Origin: a virus
Length of the DNA: 38,344 bases
IMG/VR virus record: IMGVR_UViG_3300032173_000658
Location: 1 to 38,344 of that record
Strand: one strand, 5' to 3'
This document shows positions 28,139 through 35,887 of the stretch, in pieces; positions within the stretch are counted from its first letter, which is position 1; the number at the start of each line of letters is the position of its first letter. Position numbers and translations under genes: made by a program. The notes below the pieces were generated by a model. The model did no database searches. It was not told where the DNA came from and saw only the letters and a list, made by a program, of their open reading frames with translations.

Positions 28139-28491
28139 GCAGCCTTCTTTTCTTGAAGTTTCTCATACAGAACCTCCTCGGTGGCCTCTAGCAGATCATC
28201 GAGGCGGTTCATTGTATAGAAGTCACCTTTGATGCCACGAGTATTATTGACCTTGTAGCCCAATCTGGTCAACTCTTGATACACCTTCTCGTGGGAAGGG
28301 TCGGCCATATCGGTCAGACCCAACGCCACAGCCAGCGGGCAAAACTTGCCATCTTCGTAGTTGTATGTGTCCAGAACCATTGGCTCAGGATGCAAGAACA
28401 CCTTCAGCAACTCTTCTACACTCAATTGTCGTAGGCCATTCTTGAGGCCAATCTTGCGGCCAATCTTGCGATCATCTTCTACACACCACAT
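28135..28491 (-). CDS. Small protein, unknown function
   Basis: A 118-residue protein. The N-terminus is basic and repetitive (RKIGRKIGLKNGLRQLS), then VEELLKVFLHPEPMVLDTY, GKFCPLAVALGL and YQELTRLGYKVNNTRGIKGD. It ends in a helix, DDLLEATEEVLYEKLQEKKA. The F-C-P-L-A-x-A-L-G-L stretch is distinctive but I cannot assign a family. It follows the nuclease-like gene by 9 nt in the minus-strand operon that starts at the promoter at 30693-30699. Confidence 0.7.
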   Translation of the reverse strand: MWCVEDDRKIGRKIGLKNGLRQLSVEELLKVFLHPEPMVLDTYNYEDGKFCPLAVALGLTDMADPSHEKVYQELTRLGYKVNNTRGIKGDFYTMNRLDDLLEATEEVLYEKLQEKKAA

Positions 28492-28500
28492 GCTTTTTCC

Positions 28501-29181
28501 TTATTGGAGATAGTCAAAATCAGTAATTGATGTCGCCGACTGAATTACGGCGGGTTGTTGTGGTGTTCTATTTTTCAGGGCGTCGAACGACAACAAGTTT
28601 CTTTGTTCCATGATATATTGTGGTTTATCTCGTCCTGGCAAACAACGGAAGTTTTCTTCTTTGGCTAATTCCTTTGCCCAATAGAAGCCACGGAACGTAA
28701 ACCTACCATTCTTTCCGGTAAATAGACACAGTGCATCAATATGTTCAGCTTGTTTCCAATGTGAAAGCGTGAGCCTTCCTGTATGGTATTCAGTGGCCTT
28801 GATGTCAATCTTGAGGCCATCATGCACTATATCTCCGAAATCGTCTTTGGCATCTCTTGGACGAATCTCCAATTGCTCACCTGGATAGAGATCGAACATC
28901 TTGGCATAAAGTAATTCGCCTTGAAGTCCATTGATTTCCATGAACTTCTCTTTATCAGAGCCACCAGACGCAGCCTGAATCATGTTCACTTTGCCACTAG
29001 CCCGTGCAGCTTGAGTTCTTTTCGGCCCCAAGATTTCCGTAGCTTTAATTTCCCGTTCATTCAATGTGTATTCTTGACCAACATCTATTGAATCAAATGG
29101 CGTAGAGCCAAAAAACTCAAATGGATATTTGTTGTCGAGCTTACACTGATCGAGGTATTGTTTGTATTGGTTCATATTCAC
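28501..29181 (-). CDS. Putative PD-(D/E)XK-type nuclease
   Basis: A 226-residue protein. The core has INGLQGELLYAKMFDLYPGE (helix with the usual Glu), then RPRDAKDDFGDIVHDGLKID followed by IKATEY, where D-I-V-H-D-G-L-K-I-D-I-K forms a D...D-x-K catalytic hairpin of the restriction-endonuclease fold. LTLSHWKQAEHIDALCLFTG and FTFRGFYWAKEL continue the sheet and helix as in that superfamily. The N-terminal 90 residues are an added region with a Lys/Arg-rich part that might contact DNA. Roles could include host DNA degradation or recombination. Overlaps the DUF707-like gene by 4 nt. Confidence 0.7.
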   Translation of the reverse strand: MNMNQYKQYLDQCKLDNKYPFEFFGSTPFDSIDVGQEYTLNEREIKATEILGPKRTQAARASGKVNMIQAASGGSDKEKFMEINGLQGELLYAKMFDLYPGEQLEIRPRDAKDDFGDIVHDGLKIDIKATEYHTGRLTLSHWKQAEHIDALCLFTGKNGRFTFRGFYWAKELAKEENFRCLPGRDKPQYIMEQRNLLSFDALKNRTPQQPAVIQSATSITDFDYLQ

Positions 29182-29894
29182 AACATCAATTTTGTTTTTG
29201 AAAAATACAATGGTGTATTGTAATAGGTTTTGATTGCGTTTGTAAGTCCGAATGCCGCAAGCGTCTCTTGGTGTTCATCCCATGCTTTCTTCCCATTAGG
29301 GAATACGGTGTCTTGTGACACACATGGTCGAGTATGCTCAATGGTTAAGTTGTTGATGACACCAACATTAGACTTCTTTTCATTGGCGACAATGATAGGC
29401 CAAACGAAATCAAGTCCCCATGCAGAGTATGACAAAGAAAATGTCCACAAGCAAGAGAACATGCCTCTACGAGAAAATATTGGACACATAGGCTCAATCA
29501 AGTTCATGTGTCTAATGAGAATGTTTTTATCGTCAATCGGAGCCAAGGGCGGGTGATTGAGATGGCCTGTAATAGACGGTTGGCATAAGTCCAAACTATA
29601 ATGTTTGGCAATATCAAACATCCTGTTGATGTCATTGACTTTTATTTTGAGATCAGGATCAGGACACATCACATAGTCGTACTTGCCTAAAGACCTAAAG
29701 TGATTTCCATAGAGCTTTACCAGGGTGCGAAACTTGTGTTCTTTGATTTCAAAATACAACTCTGGATTGCGATCCCGGAAAAAACCGGGATCGCCCCAAT
29801 TGTTCACAAGAATGTCGTAATTCCTACCCTGACCAAACCATAAGTCTGCGTACTCGCAGTTGGTTCTACTGAGGGGAAGATAGACTAAATTCAT
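29178..29894 (-). CDS. DUF707-like putative glycosyltransferase
   Basis: A 238-residue protein starting MNLVYLPLSRTNCEYADLWF. Key stretch: LGKYDYVMCPDPDLKIKVND followed by INRMFDIAKHYSLDLCQPSI, the pattern of the DUF707 family (YDY...D-x-D...N-x-x-F-x-I-A-x-x-x-x-L-x-L-x-Q-P-S), whose members are thought to be GT-A sugar transferases using the D-x-D for metal. FVWPIIVANEKKSNVGVINN with a following IEHTRP is the usual second half. It lies in the minus-strand operon between an unknown gene and the nuclease-like gene. Substrate unknown. It adds to the large set of sugar transferases in this window. Confidence 0.7.
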   Translation of the reverse strand: MNLVYLPLSRTNCEYADLWFGQGRNYDILVNNWGDPGFFRDRNPELYFEIKEHKFRTLVKLYGNHFRSLGKYDYVMCPDPDLKIKVNDINRMFDIAKHYSLDLCQPSITGHLNHPPLAPIDDKNILIRHMNLIEPMCPIFSRRGMFSCLWTFSLSYSAWGLDFVWPIIVANEKKSNVGVINNLTIEHTRPCVSQDTVFPNGKKAWDEHQETLAAFGLTNAIKTYYNTPLYFSKTKLML

Positions 29895-30658
29895 ACGACG
29901 CTCCTGAACTCCGGCATGTTCACTTCCTCAAACTCGTGAGGAAACATCTCTCTGAATCTGCGAACGACTTCATCAGTGATGCACGGCTTGTAAAGGTCAG
30001 GATCGAAGTTCATCCTCTTATAGTCTTCTGGCTTCATAACTGCCGCAATATGCGGCGACATTGCAATATAGTACGGACTGATTTTGCCGAAATTAACCCA
30101 GCGAAAGAGGTTGTTGTTGATGTGGGACTCCCGGTACTTTTCAAGGTTTGGACTTGCTCCAAAGGTTTTGGCGAAGAACTCTTTAGTTCGCTCAAGTCCT
30201 TCGAGGGCTTTGATGACGCCGGGACCAACAGGCTGGGATACTTCGGACGGCTTCGCAGAGATGGAATCATATTTTCTTTTCCATAATTTCCACCGCTTCC
30301 AGGCTTTATCTCCCACCAAACAATTGGCGTCGATGAGAGGGTGGCCCTTGCCGGTAATGATATGTCGGAGGACATCAAGCTGCGCCCGGATATACAAAGG
30401 GTAGTCTTTTTCTTCGAGTACGCCCTGTGTCTCACGAACCAGCTTGTAGCACACTTTGAATATCAGCGACTTTCGAGGGTCGCCCTTCTTCATTGTCGTG
30501 TGCTGATATTCAGGGAATACTTTACGACTTCTATCGAGCCAGAGCAAGCACAATTTATACGCTTTGCCTTCAAGCTCATCCATTTCGTAGTCAATAATTG
30601 CTTCGAGTCGCACGTCGTTGCTCTCCGAGAATAAGTCTTCTTTTTTGTTTTCAGCCAT
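29891..30658 (-). CDS. Phage protein, unknown function
   Basis: The likely start is ATG 30658 (MAENKKEDLFSESNDV) with ACGAGGT upstream; an in-frame TTG at 30691 would overlap the promoter. The 255-residue protein is basic and helical: MDELEGKAYKLCLLWLDRSR, then DPRKSLIFKVCYKLVRETQG, AWKRWKLWKRKYDSI, HINNNLFRWVNFGKISPYYI and ITDEVVRRFREMFPHEFEEV. The basic helices and the position divergent from a helicase gene suggest a nucleic-acid-binding or helicase-loader-like role, but no family is recognised. It heads the minus-strand operon down to 28135. Confidence 0.75.
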   Translation of the reverse strand: MAENKKEDLFSESNDVRLEAIIDYEMDELEGKAYKLCLLWLDRSRKVFPEYQHTTMKKGDPRKSLIFKVCYKLVRETQGVLEEKDYPLYIRAQLDVLRHIITGKGHPLIDANCLVGDKAWKRWKLWKRKYDSISAKPSEVSQPVGPGVIKALEGLERTKEFFAKTFGASPNLEKYRESHINNNLFRWVNFGKISPYYIAMSPHIAAVMKPEDYKRMNFDPDLYKPCITDEVVRRFREMFPHEFEEVNMPEFRSVV

Positions 30659-30692
30659 TTTACCTCGTTCCTTTTTTTCAGTCGAGTGCAAT

Positions 30693-30699
30693 TATTTAT
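30693..30699 (-). promoter_or_regulatory. Late-type promoter element ATAAATA
   Basis: GATAAATA on the minus strand, 34 nt before the ATG at 30658, in the 159-nt gap to the divergent helicase gene. Here the transcript would have a leader with a ribosome binding site. Confidence 0.5.
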
Positions 30700-30817
30700 C
30701 TAAATCGGACTTGATCTGCGGAATCTCAAAATATATCATTCTCTTTGTCGATGCCCTTGTTGCAGGGATTCGACGATCAACAAAACCAGGGACGCCTCAT
30801 TCGAGATTTCCCGCATA

Positions 30818-32647
30818 TTGAAAGACAATCCTTTGAAAATTCGCATCAGACATGATGAAGCTGCGCATGTGCCAATTTCATCTTTATTTAATCCATATCC
30901 TTGGATTATCCAAGCGATTCGCAAACGACTTCAGTTAGACCAAATCGACTTTTTGGCAAATTCTTGCCCCGGTTCAGGAAAAACTGGATTTGGAGTTTTG
31001 GCAGGTGCGCAAGACCTAAACGCTAAAATTGTAGACTACATTCTAGTAGTCTCGCCATCTGCCACTGTGAATGACCAGTGGATTAAGAAGTTCAAAAAAT
31101 TCGCCAATATCCCAATTATTGGGACGGAAAAAAATCCTTGGCGACCTGACACCCGTACTGGAAAATTCCAAATTCCTGATGGGTTCCGTGGTGCTGTTCT
31201 TACCTATAGCGCCTTAGCATCGAATGCGGAAGAAGTTCGAGAGTTCATTGAAAACCATAATGTCTTAGTCATTTTCGATGAAGTACATCATCTTGGCGAA
31301 GACCTCACATGGGGCAAAAAAGCACGAGAGGCTTTCGATAAAGCGAAACGGCGACTGCTTCTAACCGGCACTGCTTTCCGTGGTGATGATGTAGAAATCC
31401 CGTTTGTGCAATATGTACTCAATGCTGAAGGATATAAGGTCTGCAAGACAGATTTCGACTACACATATCGTGAAGCTGTTCGAGATAAGATTTGTCGAGC
31501 TATGGCCTTTCCTGACTTCACTGGCAGAGGGAAGTACAAATACGATGGTAAAGTGTATGACTACAACTACAAAGATGAAGTTGGAGATCAACAAGCTCGA
31601 AGACGATTGAGAGCATCACTGGCGGCAAGTGAAAACTTTATCAAGACCATGATTGAGGATGCAAACGACCGACTCACATTCGTTCGGAAAACTCAACCTG
31701 ATGCCGCTGGGTTGGTCGTGGCAATGAACATCAAGCACGCCAGGGATATTATTTCCATCCTCGAAGACCTGGGCGAAAGCCCTATTTTAGTCGTGTCTAC
31801 AGACCCCAGCGGGAGTATAGACAAAAAATCGAAAGCCGCCTTGGACGCATTCGCCGAATCCAACAGCAGATGGGTTGTGTCGGTAAATATGGTCACAGAA
31901 GGCGTGGATATTCCCCGTTTTCGAGTTGGTGTATACGCCAGCAACGTCACTGCATGGTTGCGATTTCTTCAGATCATTGGGCGGTTTGGTCGCCACCAAC
32001 AGGATATTCCTTATGAAAACGAGATGTCCTGGATTTATATCCCCAAAGACCCAATCCTCTATGAATATGCTAATTCCATTTTGGAAGACGTGGAAGTAGC
32101 TCTGGAGGAACGAAAGAAGCAAACTGAACCCGGTTTGGAAGACATGCCCGGTCCAGAAAAGAAGAAACTCGAAACACTCGAAGCAAATGGAGAGCATGAC
32201 GAGACAACGGTTGCTTCTATCAAGAACAACGGTGAAGCAGGCATGGATAAGTTCACCGCTGACGAAATCAGCCGTGCCAAGGATATTATCGTCCAACTCA
32301 ATTTGCCAACAACACCAGAAAAGTTGGCAGCGGCAATGAGAGTCAATTCAAACGGCACCAATACGGTGATTCTGAGTGGTAAATTATCGAAAGATGACCT
32401 ACCAGATGCTTACCGATGTGATAAACTAAGGAAAGACTGCGGCAAAAAGGTCCGACAACTTGTCATTGCCAGAAATGGCGATACCAACAACTTCGATGAC
32501 TGGAAAAAGTGGACCAGTAGAATTGAGTTGGAATGGCAAGGTAAAGGTAAAGGATACCCGGACGTTAAGAATTCAAGTGTGGCAGACTTGGAGGCCAAAT
32601 TGAAATGGCTCCAAGGGGAACTACGAGCAACCAAAAAAGACGAGTGA
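30818..32647 (+). CDS. SF2 DNA/RNA helicase (second, DEVH-type) with C-terminal extension
   Basis: A 609-residue helicase. Walker A is NSCPGSGKTGFG (about 48-58), motif Ia VVSPSATVNDQW, motif II VIFDEVHHLGED (DEVH), motif III LLTGTAFRGD, motif IV-V region VVSVNMVTEGVDIPRF and motif VI FLQIIGRFGRHQ. The core ends near residue 430, followed by an acidic linker (EERKKQTEPGLEDMPGPEKK) and a C-terminal domain rich in Lys and Trp (WKKWTSRIELEWQGKGKGY). It differs from the UvsW-like protein in order and length. The frame stays open upstream of TTG 30818 (DASFEISRI), so the real start is uncertain. The next gene follows after 4 nt. Confidence 0.88.
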   Translation: MKDNPLKIRIRHDEAAHVPISSLFNPYPWIIQAIRKRLQLDQIDFLANSCPGSGKTGFGVLAGAQDLNAKIVDYILVVSPSATVNDQWIKKFKKFANIPIIGTEKNPWRPDTRTGKFQIPDGFRGAVLTYSALASNAEEVREFIENHNVLVIFDEVHHLGEDLTWGKKAREAFDKAKRRLLLTGTAFRGDDVEIPFVQYVLNAEGYKVCKTDFDYTYREAVRDKICRAMAFPDFTGRGKYKYDGKVYDYNYKDEVGDQQARRRLRASLAASENFIKTMIEDANDRLTFVRKTQPDAAGLVVAMNIKHARDIISILEDLGESPILVVSTDPSGSIDKKSKAALDAFAESNSRWVVSVNMVTEGVDIPRFRVGVYASNVTAWLRFLQIIGRFGRHQQDIPYENEMSWIYIPKDPILYEYANSILEDVEVALEERKKQTEPGLEDMPGPEKKKLETLEANGEHDETTVASIKNNGEAGMDKFTADEISRAKDIIVQLNLPTTPEKLAAAMRVNSNGTNTVILSGKLSKDDLPDAYRCDKLRKDCGKKVRQLVIARNGDTNNFDDWKKWTSRIELEWQGKGKGYPDVKNSSVADLEAKLKWLQGELRATKKDE

Positions 32648-32651
32648 ACCA

Positions 32652-33410
32652 ATGACTGCCAATCTAGTTCGTAATGGTCAGATCATCAACTCCCTGGCGC
32701 AAGCAGTTGCGTCAGGGAGTTCTGGTTTGAATGCAATCCCTGCCCTCATCAAAAGGGTAATCGAAGATGGCATGTATCGACACTTTATTGTCGATATGGT
32801 CCACAAAGAAATTCAATTCGACAGCTTTGAGGAATTTGTAAATACTCGTGCGCCAATTGGATTAGAAACTGATATTCCTACGCTTCAAAAACTATGCAAA
32901 GCGAGCAAACACGACGACAGAGAATTGCGTGAAATAGAACTTCTAATCATCAATGAAGTAAGAAATCCGCATGGTGGTCGTTATAACCTAACTGGCAAAA
33001 ACCAACATTCAGACGCACGAGTAGACGAGGCAATCGAAAAACTCAGCGATGACTCTTTACAACCAAAAGAAAACGAGGTCGAGTTTGATAATATAATACT
33101 CGACCACAATGTTGTACATCCCACTATAGAGCCTGCCCCTCTCAAGCCAAAGAAAAAACCTGCACCTACTGGAACGACCAAAGAATACGCAATGAAGCGA
33201 CTCCAGGCCGATCATCCAGAATTGCTGGAAGATGTGTTGGCTGGGAAGAAATCGGCAAACACGGCGATGGTGGAAGCAGGTGTTCGCAAGCGGTACATAA
33301 ATGTGCGAGCGGACGATCCAAAAATTGCTGCCAAAACAATCATCAAATATTGTGGAACTGAGACGACAAAGGCTTTAATTGAAGAACTCACAAAACTTTT
33401 GGATCAATAA
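32652..33410 (+). CDS. Putative DNA-binding protein
   Basis: A 252-residue protein starting 4 nt after the helicase stop. The N-terminal part (1-110) is helical with DGMYRHFIVDMVHKEIQFDS followed by FEEFVNTRAP and TLQKLCKASKHDDRELREIE. An acidic and Pro-rich linker (about 135-175, EPAPLKPKKKPAPTG) separates a C-terminal helix-turn-helix-like segment, MKRLQADHPELLEDVLAGKKSANTAMVEAGVRKR. That segment matches a short motif (A-N-x-A-x-x-x-A-G-x-R-K) found in many phage and plasmid proteins that follow or accompany replication or partition genes. Likely a helicase partner. A 15-bp hairpin lies within codons 13-24, and a bidirectional terminator follows the stop. Confidence 0.75.
   Translation: MTANLVRNGQIINSLAQAVASGSSGLNAIPALIKRVIEDGMYRHFIVDMVHKEIQFDSFEEFVNTRAPIGLETDIPTLQKLCKASKHDDRELREIELLIINEVRNPHGGRYNLTGKNQHSDARVDEAIEKLSDDSLQPKENEVEFDNIILDHNVVHPTIEPAPLKPKKKPAPTGTTKEYAMKRLQADHPELLEDVLAGKKSANTAMVEAGVRKRYINVRADDPKIAAKTIIKYCGTETTKALIEELTKLLDQ
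32688..32721 (+). repeat. Intragenic 15-bp hairpin
   Basis: AACTCCCTGGCGCAA (32688-32702), loop GCAG, TTGCGTCAGGGAGTT (32707-32721): 15 pairs with one G-U, within the first codons of the putative DNA-binding protein gene. No poly-T follows, so it is not a simple terminator. It could slow early translation or protect or process the mRNA just downstream of the helicase gene. Confidence 0.7.
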
Positions 33411-33441
33411 AATAAGCCCGGAATTTCCGGGCTTATTTTTT
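33411..33441. terminator. Bidirectional Rho-independent terminator
   Basis: AATAAGCCCGGAA (33411-33423) pairs with TTCCGGGCTTATT (33425-33437), flanked by T-runs on both strands. It lies between the convergent genes ending at 33410 and 33433, and the stop codon of the HNH gene is inside the stem. Confidence 0.93.
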
Positions 33442-33783
33442 GCGCTTTCGATATTTTCGGACACCATCAAGAATGAGTTTTGTGTCAGACAAGTTAAGCG
33501 AATCATCTTCTTTCAACAATTTATGAAATGTTTCATGACATTCTGAACAAAGTGGTATCAAATCCTTGAGCCATTCCCGCCCTAAACGATCATATGTCGT
33601 GTGGTGCAGTTGATAGTTCGGATCACCACAACAAAGACACTTCTGAGGCCGCTTGCTGGCCCGGTACGCTGCTTTCTTTTTTCGCCATAGGTCTGAGTCA
33701 AGATAAGCCGCATAGCTCTTAAAACCGATCCTACGCAGCTTCTCACTGAAACTAATCCAATTATTCTTCTTACGAATACTCAT
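33433..33783 (-). CDS. HNH endonuclease
   Basis: A 116-residue protein. The N-terminal region (FSEKLRRIGFKSYAAYLDSD, then LWRKKKAAYRASKRPQ) is a basic DNA-contacting part. The HNH core is CLCCGDPNYQLHHTTYDRLG and LKDLIPLCSECHETFH, giving C-x2-C and C-x2-C zinc pairs with the catalytic His in LHHTTY and the final His. The layout matches small bacterial and phage HNH proteins with C-x-x-C...HH...Y...LC-x-x-C-H-x-x-x-H. It could be a homing-type or packaging-associated nuclease. CTAAATT lies exactly 5 nt before the ATG, and the 3' end lies inside a bidirectional terminator. Confidence 0.9.
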   Translation of the reverse strand: MSIRKKNNWISFSEKLRRIGFKSYAAYLDSDLWRKKKAAYRASKRPQKCLCCGDPNYQLHHTTYDRLGREWLKDLIPLCSECHETFHKLLKEDDSLNLSDTKLILDGVRKYRKRKK

Positions 33784-33788
33784 ATCTC

Positions 33789-33795
33789 AATTTAG
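33789..33795 (-). promoter_or_regulatory. Late-type promoter variant CTAAATT with 5-nt spacing
   Basis: The minus strand reads ACTAAATTGAGATATG: the variant element ends exactly 5 nt before the HNH start at 33783. It forms a divergent pair with 33807-33813. Confidence 0.5.
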
Positions 33796-33806
33796 TAAAT
33801 TGCCTA

Positions 33807-33813
33807 CTAAATA
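33807..33813 (+). promoter_or_regulatory. Late-type promoter element CTAAATA with 5-nt spacing
   Basis: The plus strand reads ACTAAATAAATCCATG: the element ends exactly 5 nt before the ATG at 33819 and leaves no room for a ribosome binding site. Confidence 0.65.
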
Positions 33814-33818
33814 AATCC

Positions 33819-34100
33819 ATGAACTTTAGAGAATGGCTCTTGAACGAAGGGCAAAACATTAGATTTGGTGACTGGTCTAAAGATGGGACAATAATCGTCT
33901 ACATTGACAGCACCCGGTACGTTTTTGTGACCGATGCTCTTTACCACCGCCAACTTCAAAAATTGGCATGCTTTAAGCCTTGGACTGCCTTAAACAAGAT
34001 CAAAGAGATGGTAAAAAATAAGGCGGCGACCCAAATAGAGCCACCGCCTCAAGAGAGATTGCCTCAAGAAAAACCGCCAGTTCATGGCACGTTATTTTAA
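33819..34100 (+). CDS. KTSC-like small protein with capsid-targeting-like N-terminus
   Basis: A 93-residue protein starting MNFREWLLNEGQNIRFGDWS; F-R-E-W-L-L-N-E fits the shared N-terminal peptide with an L-x-E site. Residues 24-65 (DGTIIVYIDSTRYVFVTD, then LYHRQLQKLACFKPWTALNK and IKEMV) resemble the small KTSC beta-domain (strand, strand, helix, with G...Y-x-F/Y and a final IK). A Pro/Gln-rich tail ends it. KTSC domains occur in many phage proteins without known function. The leaderless late-type promoter and the tag suggest a virion-associated protein. Its last 9 nt overlap the convergent oxidase gene. Confidence 0.7.
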   Translation: MNFREWLLNEGQNIRFGDWSKDGTIIVYIDSTRYVFVTDALYHRQLQKLACFKPWTALNKIKEMVKNKAATQIEPPPQERLPQEKPPVHGTLF

Positions 34101-35378
34101 TTCTTTGATGATTCTTGCAGCTAAGTCCGAACCAGATGTAACTGCGCCTTCCATGTATCCAATGAACTTATAGCATGTATGCTCGCCTGCGAAATGCAGA
34201 TTTCCAATGCCCTGTCTCAAAATTGGACCGAGCTTTGTGATCTCCCCAGGTGCCGGGAAAGAATATCCACACTTCGTCCAGCGATCAGTTATCCAATTGA
34301 CCAGTTCACTGCGAACAATAGACTGGTTGATATTTGGATAAAACTCCTCCAACTCATCAAGCAATTCCTTTTCGGCATTTACTGATTTTGCAGAATCGCC
34401 GCCGCTGAATATCACAATGGCAGAATAATCAACTTGGATTTGACCTTCTGTGCCGTTCCATGTTTCGTTGATTTTCCTGTCGCCCTTGGCGTTTTGCGAC
34501 ACGTTCTTGTCGATCCAATATTTGCTTTCGACTGCCGAAAGATGCTTGATATTCATGCCCATCTGAGGAGCAAAACCATCAGGCAATTCCGGTGTGAAAC
34601 GAATAGTAGACCACAATGAAGGTGGAATTGCCAATACAACAATATCGGCCTCATGCTTTATGCCATGAGCGTCTACAACAACCACATTCGGCTCAGTGAT
34701 GATCTGCGTTACCGGGCAATTCAAAGTCAATCTAGTGCCTAGTTTTTGAGCAAACTTCAATGCGAACTGTTGGTTGCCACCCTTGGTGCGGTAGCTTTCG
34801 GTATCACTCCAGAATTTATCGAGGCCACCGCCTCGAATCAAAACTAGGTTGCCCAAAAGACTTTGCTTATCAGAGGTCACGCCGTTGTCACTCGATACCT
34901 GAATATCGAACAGATATTTGGCTATTGCCGAAGCATCTTGAGTGTAAATCCATTCTCGCATCGAAATCTGATCCAGATATTCGGCTCGTGGAGACAACCA
35001 AGGTTGGTTAGCATCAATATCAACAGCCATTTCCGACAACGCATTTTGCATTTTGGATATTTCTGTTTTGATATTTCCGTATTCTACCTGCGACAATTTT
35101 TGTTGCTTCAGGATGATCGGTGTTTCAGCGTCATTATCTTCGGCTTCCAAAAATTCGAGGCCGAACTCAAGAGCGTATCCGATCAAGCAATAGTGGTTTG
35201 AGCCGATAAGCTCCCCACCAAATTCGACGTTCATGCCAGAGATGAAATCGTCTTTGCTGTATACTCGGACACCAACTCGGTTGCGAGCTTCCAGAACTTG
35301 AACGGTATGACCAGCGGTCATTAGCTCGTATGCACAAGCAAGGCCGGAGAATCCTGCTCCGATTACAATTATTTTCAT
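34092..35378 (-). CDS. FAD-dependent amine oxidase-like protein
   Basis: A 428-residue flavoprotein. The N-terminal Rossmann fingerprint is MKIIVIGAGFSGLACAYELM, then VQVLEARNRVGVRVYS, where the usual G-G-R is G-V-R. FGGELIGSNH follows as in monoamine-oxidase-type enzymes. NCPVTQIITEPNVVVVDA is the second FAD strand, VVLAIPPSLWSTIRF the substrate-side segment, and LHFAGEHTCYKFIGYMEGAV with SGSDLAARII the C-terminal FAD motif. It oxidises amines or amino groups, or related substrates; the actual substrate is unknown. ATAAATA lies 44 nt before the start with GGAAGGA as ribosome site. Rare in phages and so probably host-derived. Confidence 0.9.
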   Translation of the reverse strand: MKIIVIGAGFSGLACAYELMTAGHTVQVLEARNRVGVRVYSKDDFISGMNVEFGGELIGSNHYCLIGYALEFGLEFLEAEDNDAETPIILKQQKLSQVEYGNIKTEISKMQNALSEMAVDIDANQPWLSPRAEYLDQISMREWIYTQDASAIAKYLFDIQVSSDNGVTSDKQSLLGNLVLIRGGGLDKFWSDTESYRTKGGNQQFALKFAQKLGTRLTLNCPVTQIITEPNVVVVDAHGIKHEADIVVLAIPPSLWSTIRFTPELPDGFAPQMGMNIKHLSAVESKYWIDKNVSQNAKGDRKINETWNGTEGQIQVDYSAIVIFSGGDSAKSVNAEKELLDELEEFYPNINQSIVRSELVNWITDRWTKCGYSFPAPGEITKLGPILRQGIGNLHFAGEHTCYKFIGYMEGAVTSGSDLAARIIKELK

Positions 35379-35422
35379 GGAATCCTTCCATAGTAAAAGA
35401 AATACCCATACTGGTACTACCG

Positions 35423-35429
35423 TATTTAT
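35423..35429 (-). promoter_or_regulatory. Late-type promoter element ATAAATA
   Basis: GCATAAATACGG on the minus strand, 44 nt before the amine-oxidase start at 35378, between it and the uncertain gene at 35494-35850. Confidence 0.5.
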
Positions 35430-35493
35430 GCGCTACAACCAAACTAAAAGAAAAAACCTGGGATCAAATGGACGGAAGCGGTAAAAATACGTT

Positions 35494-35850
35494 CTATCTG
35501 GCTTGATCGAAACGAATTTCGTGTCTAGGATATTGACGCTCGGTGAAATAAGTGCATCCAAATAGCCGAGTGAAAACCTTCAATAAGGCATACAGGTCAT
35601 CGCTGCTGGGATAGAAATATTCCTTCAGATTTCGGACAGCCTTTGATGCTACAGCCCCAATACCCCGGATTGGTTCGAGGGCCTGATTTACTGGATAGGG
35701 TTTCTTCCTCAAAAGAGGTCTTAGGTGGCAATGGGCCGACGTGTAGCGGCTAGTCGGAGAGTAATCTCCGAGGATTGAATAAGAGCTAGGATTCAACACC
35801 CACCAACGGCGTGCCTCGTCGCTCAGATAAACGAGGTTGGGATAAATCAC
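35494..35850 (-). CDS. Possible small gene, unknown function
   Basis: A GTG-started frame of 118 residues (MIYPNLVYLSDEARRWWVLN onward, ending RQYPRHEIRFDQAR). It contains GIGAVASKAVRNLKEYFYPS and DDLYALLKVFTRLFGC, which look protein-like, but there is no clear ribosome site and no family match. Composition is richer in Arg, Tyr and Pro than confident neighbours. It would be the only gene in the 815-nt stretch between the amine oxidase and the DNA polymerase. Confidence 0.4.
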   Translation of the reverse strand: MIYPNLVYLSDEARRWWVLNPSSYSILGDYSPTSRYTSAHCHLRPLLRKKPYPVNQALEPIRGIGAVASKAVRNLKEYFYPSSDDLYALLKVFTRLFGCTYFTERQYPRHEIRFDQAR

Positions 35851-35887
35851 AAAGAAACCGATATAATCCGCTGAACCTATAATCGCT

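Noticed and set aside
30751-30855. Short plus-strand frame starting MPLLQGFDDQQNQ before the second helicase
   Set aside because: It ends after 34 codons inside the helicase gene in another frame and lacks a ribosome site; it only adds doubt about the helicase start.
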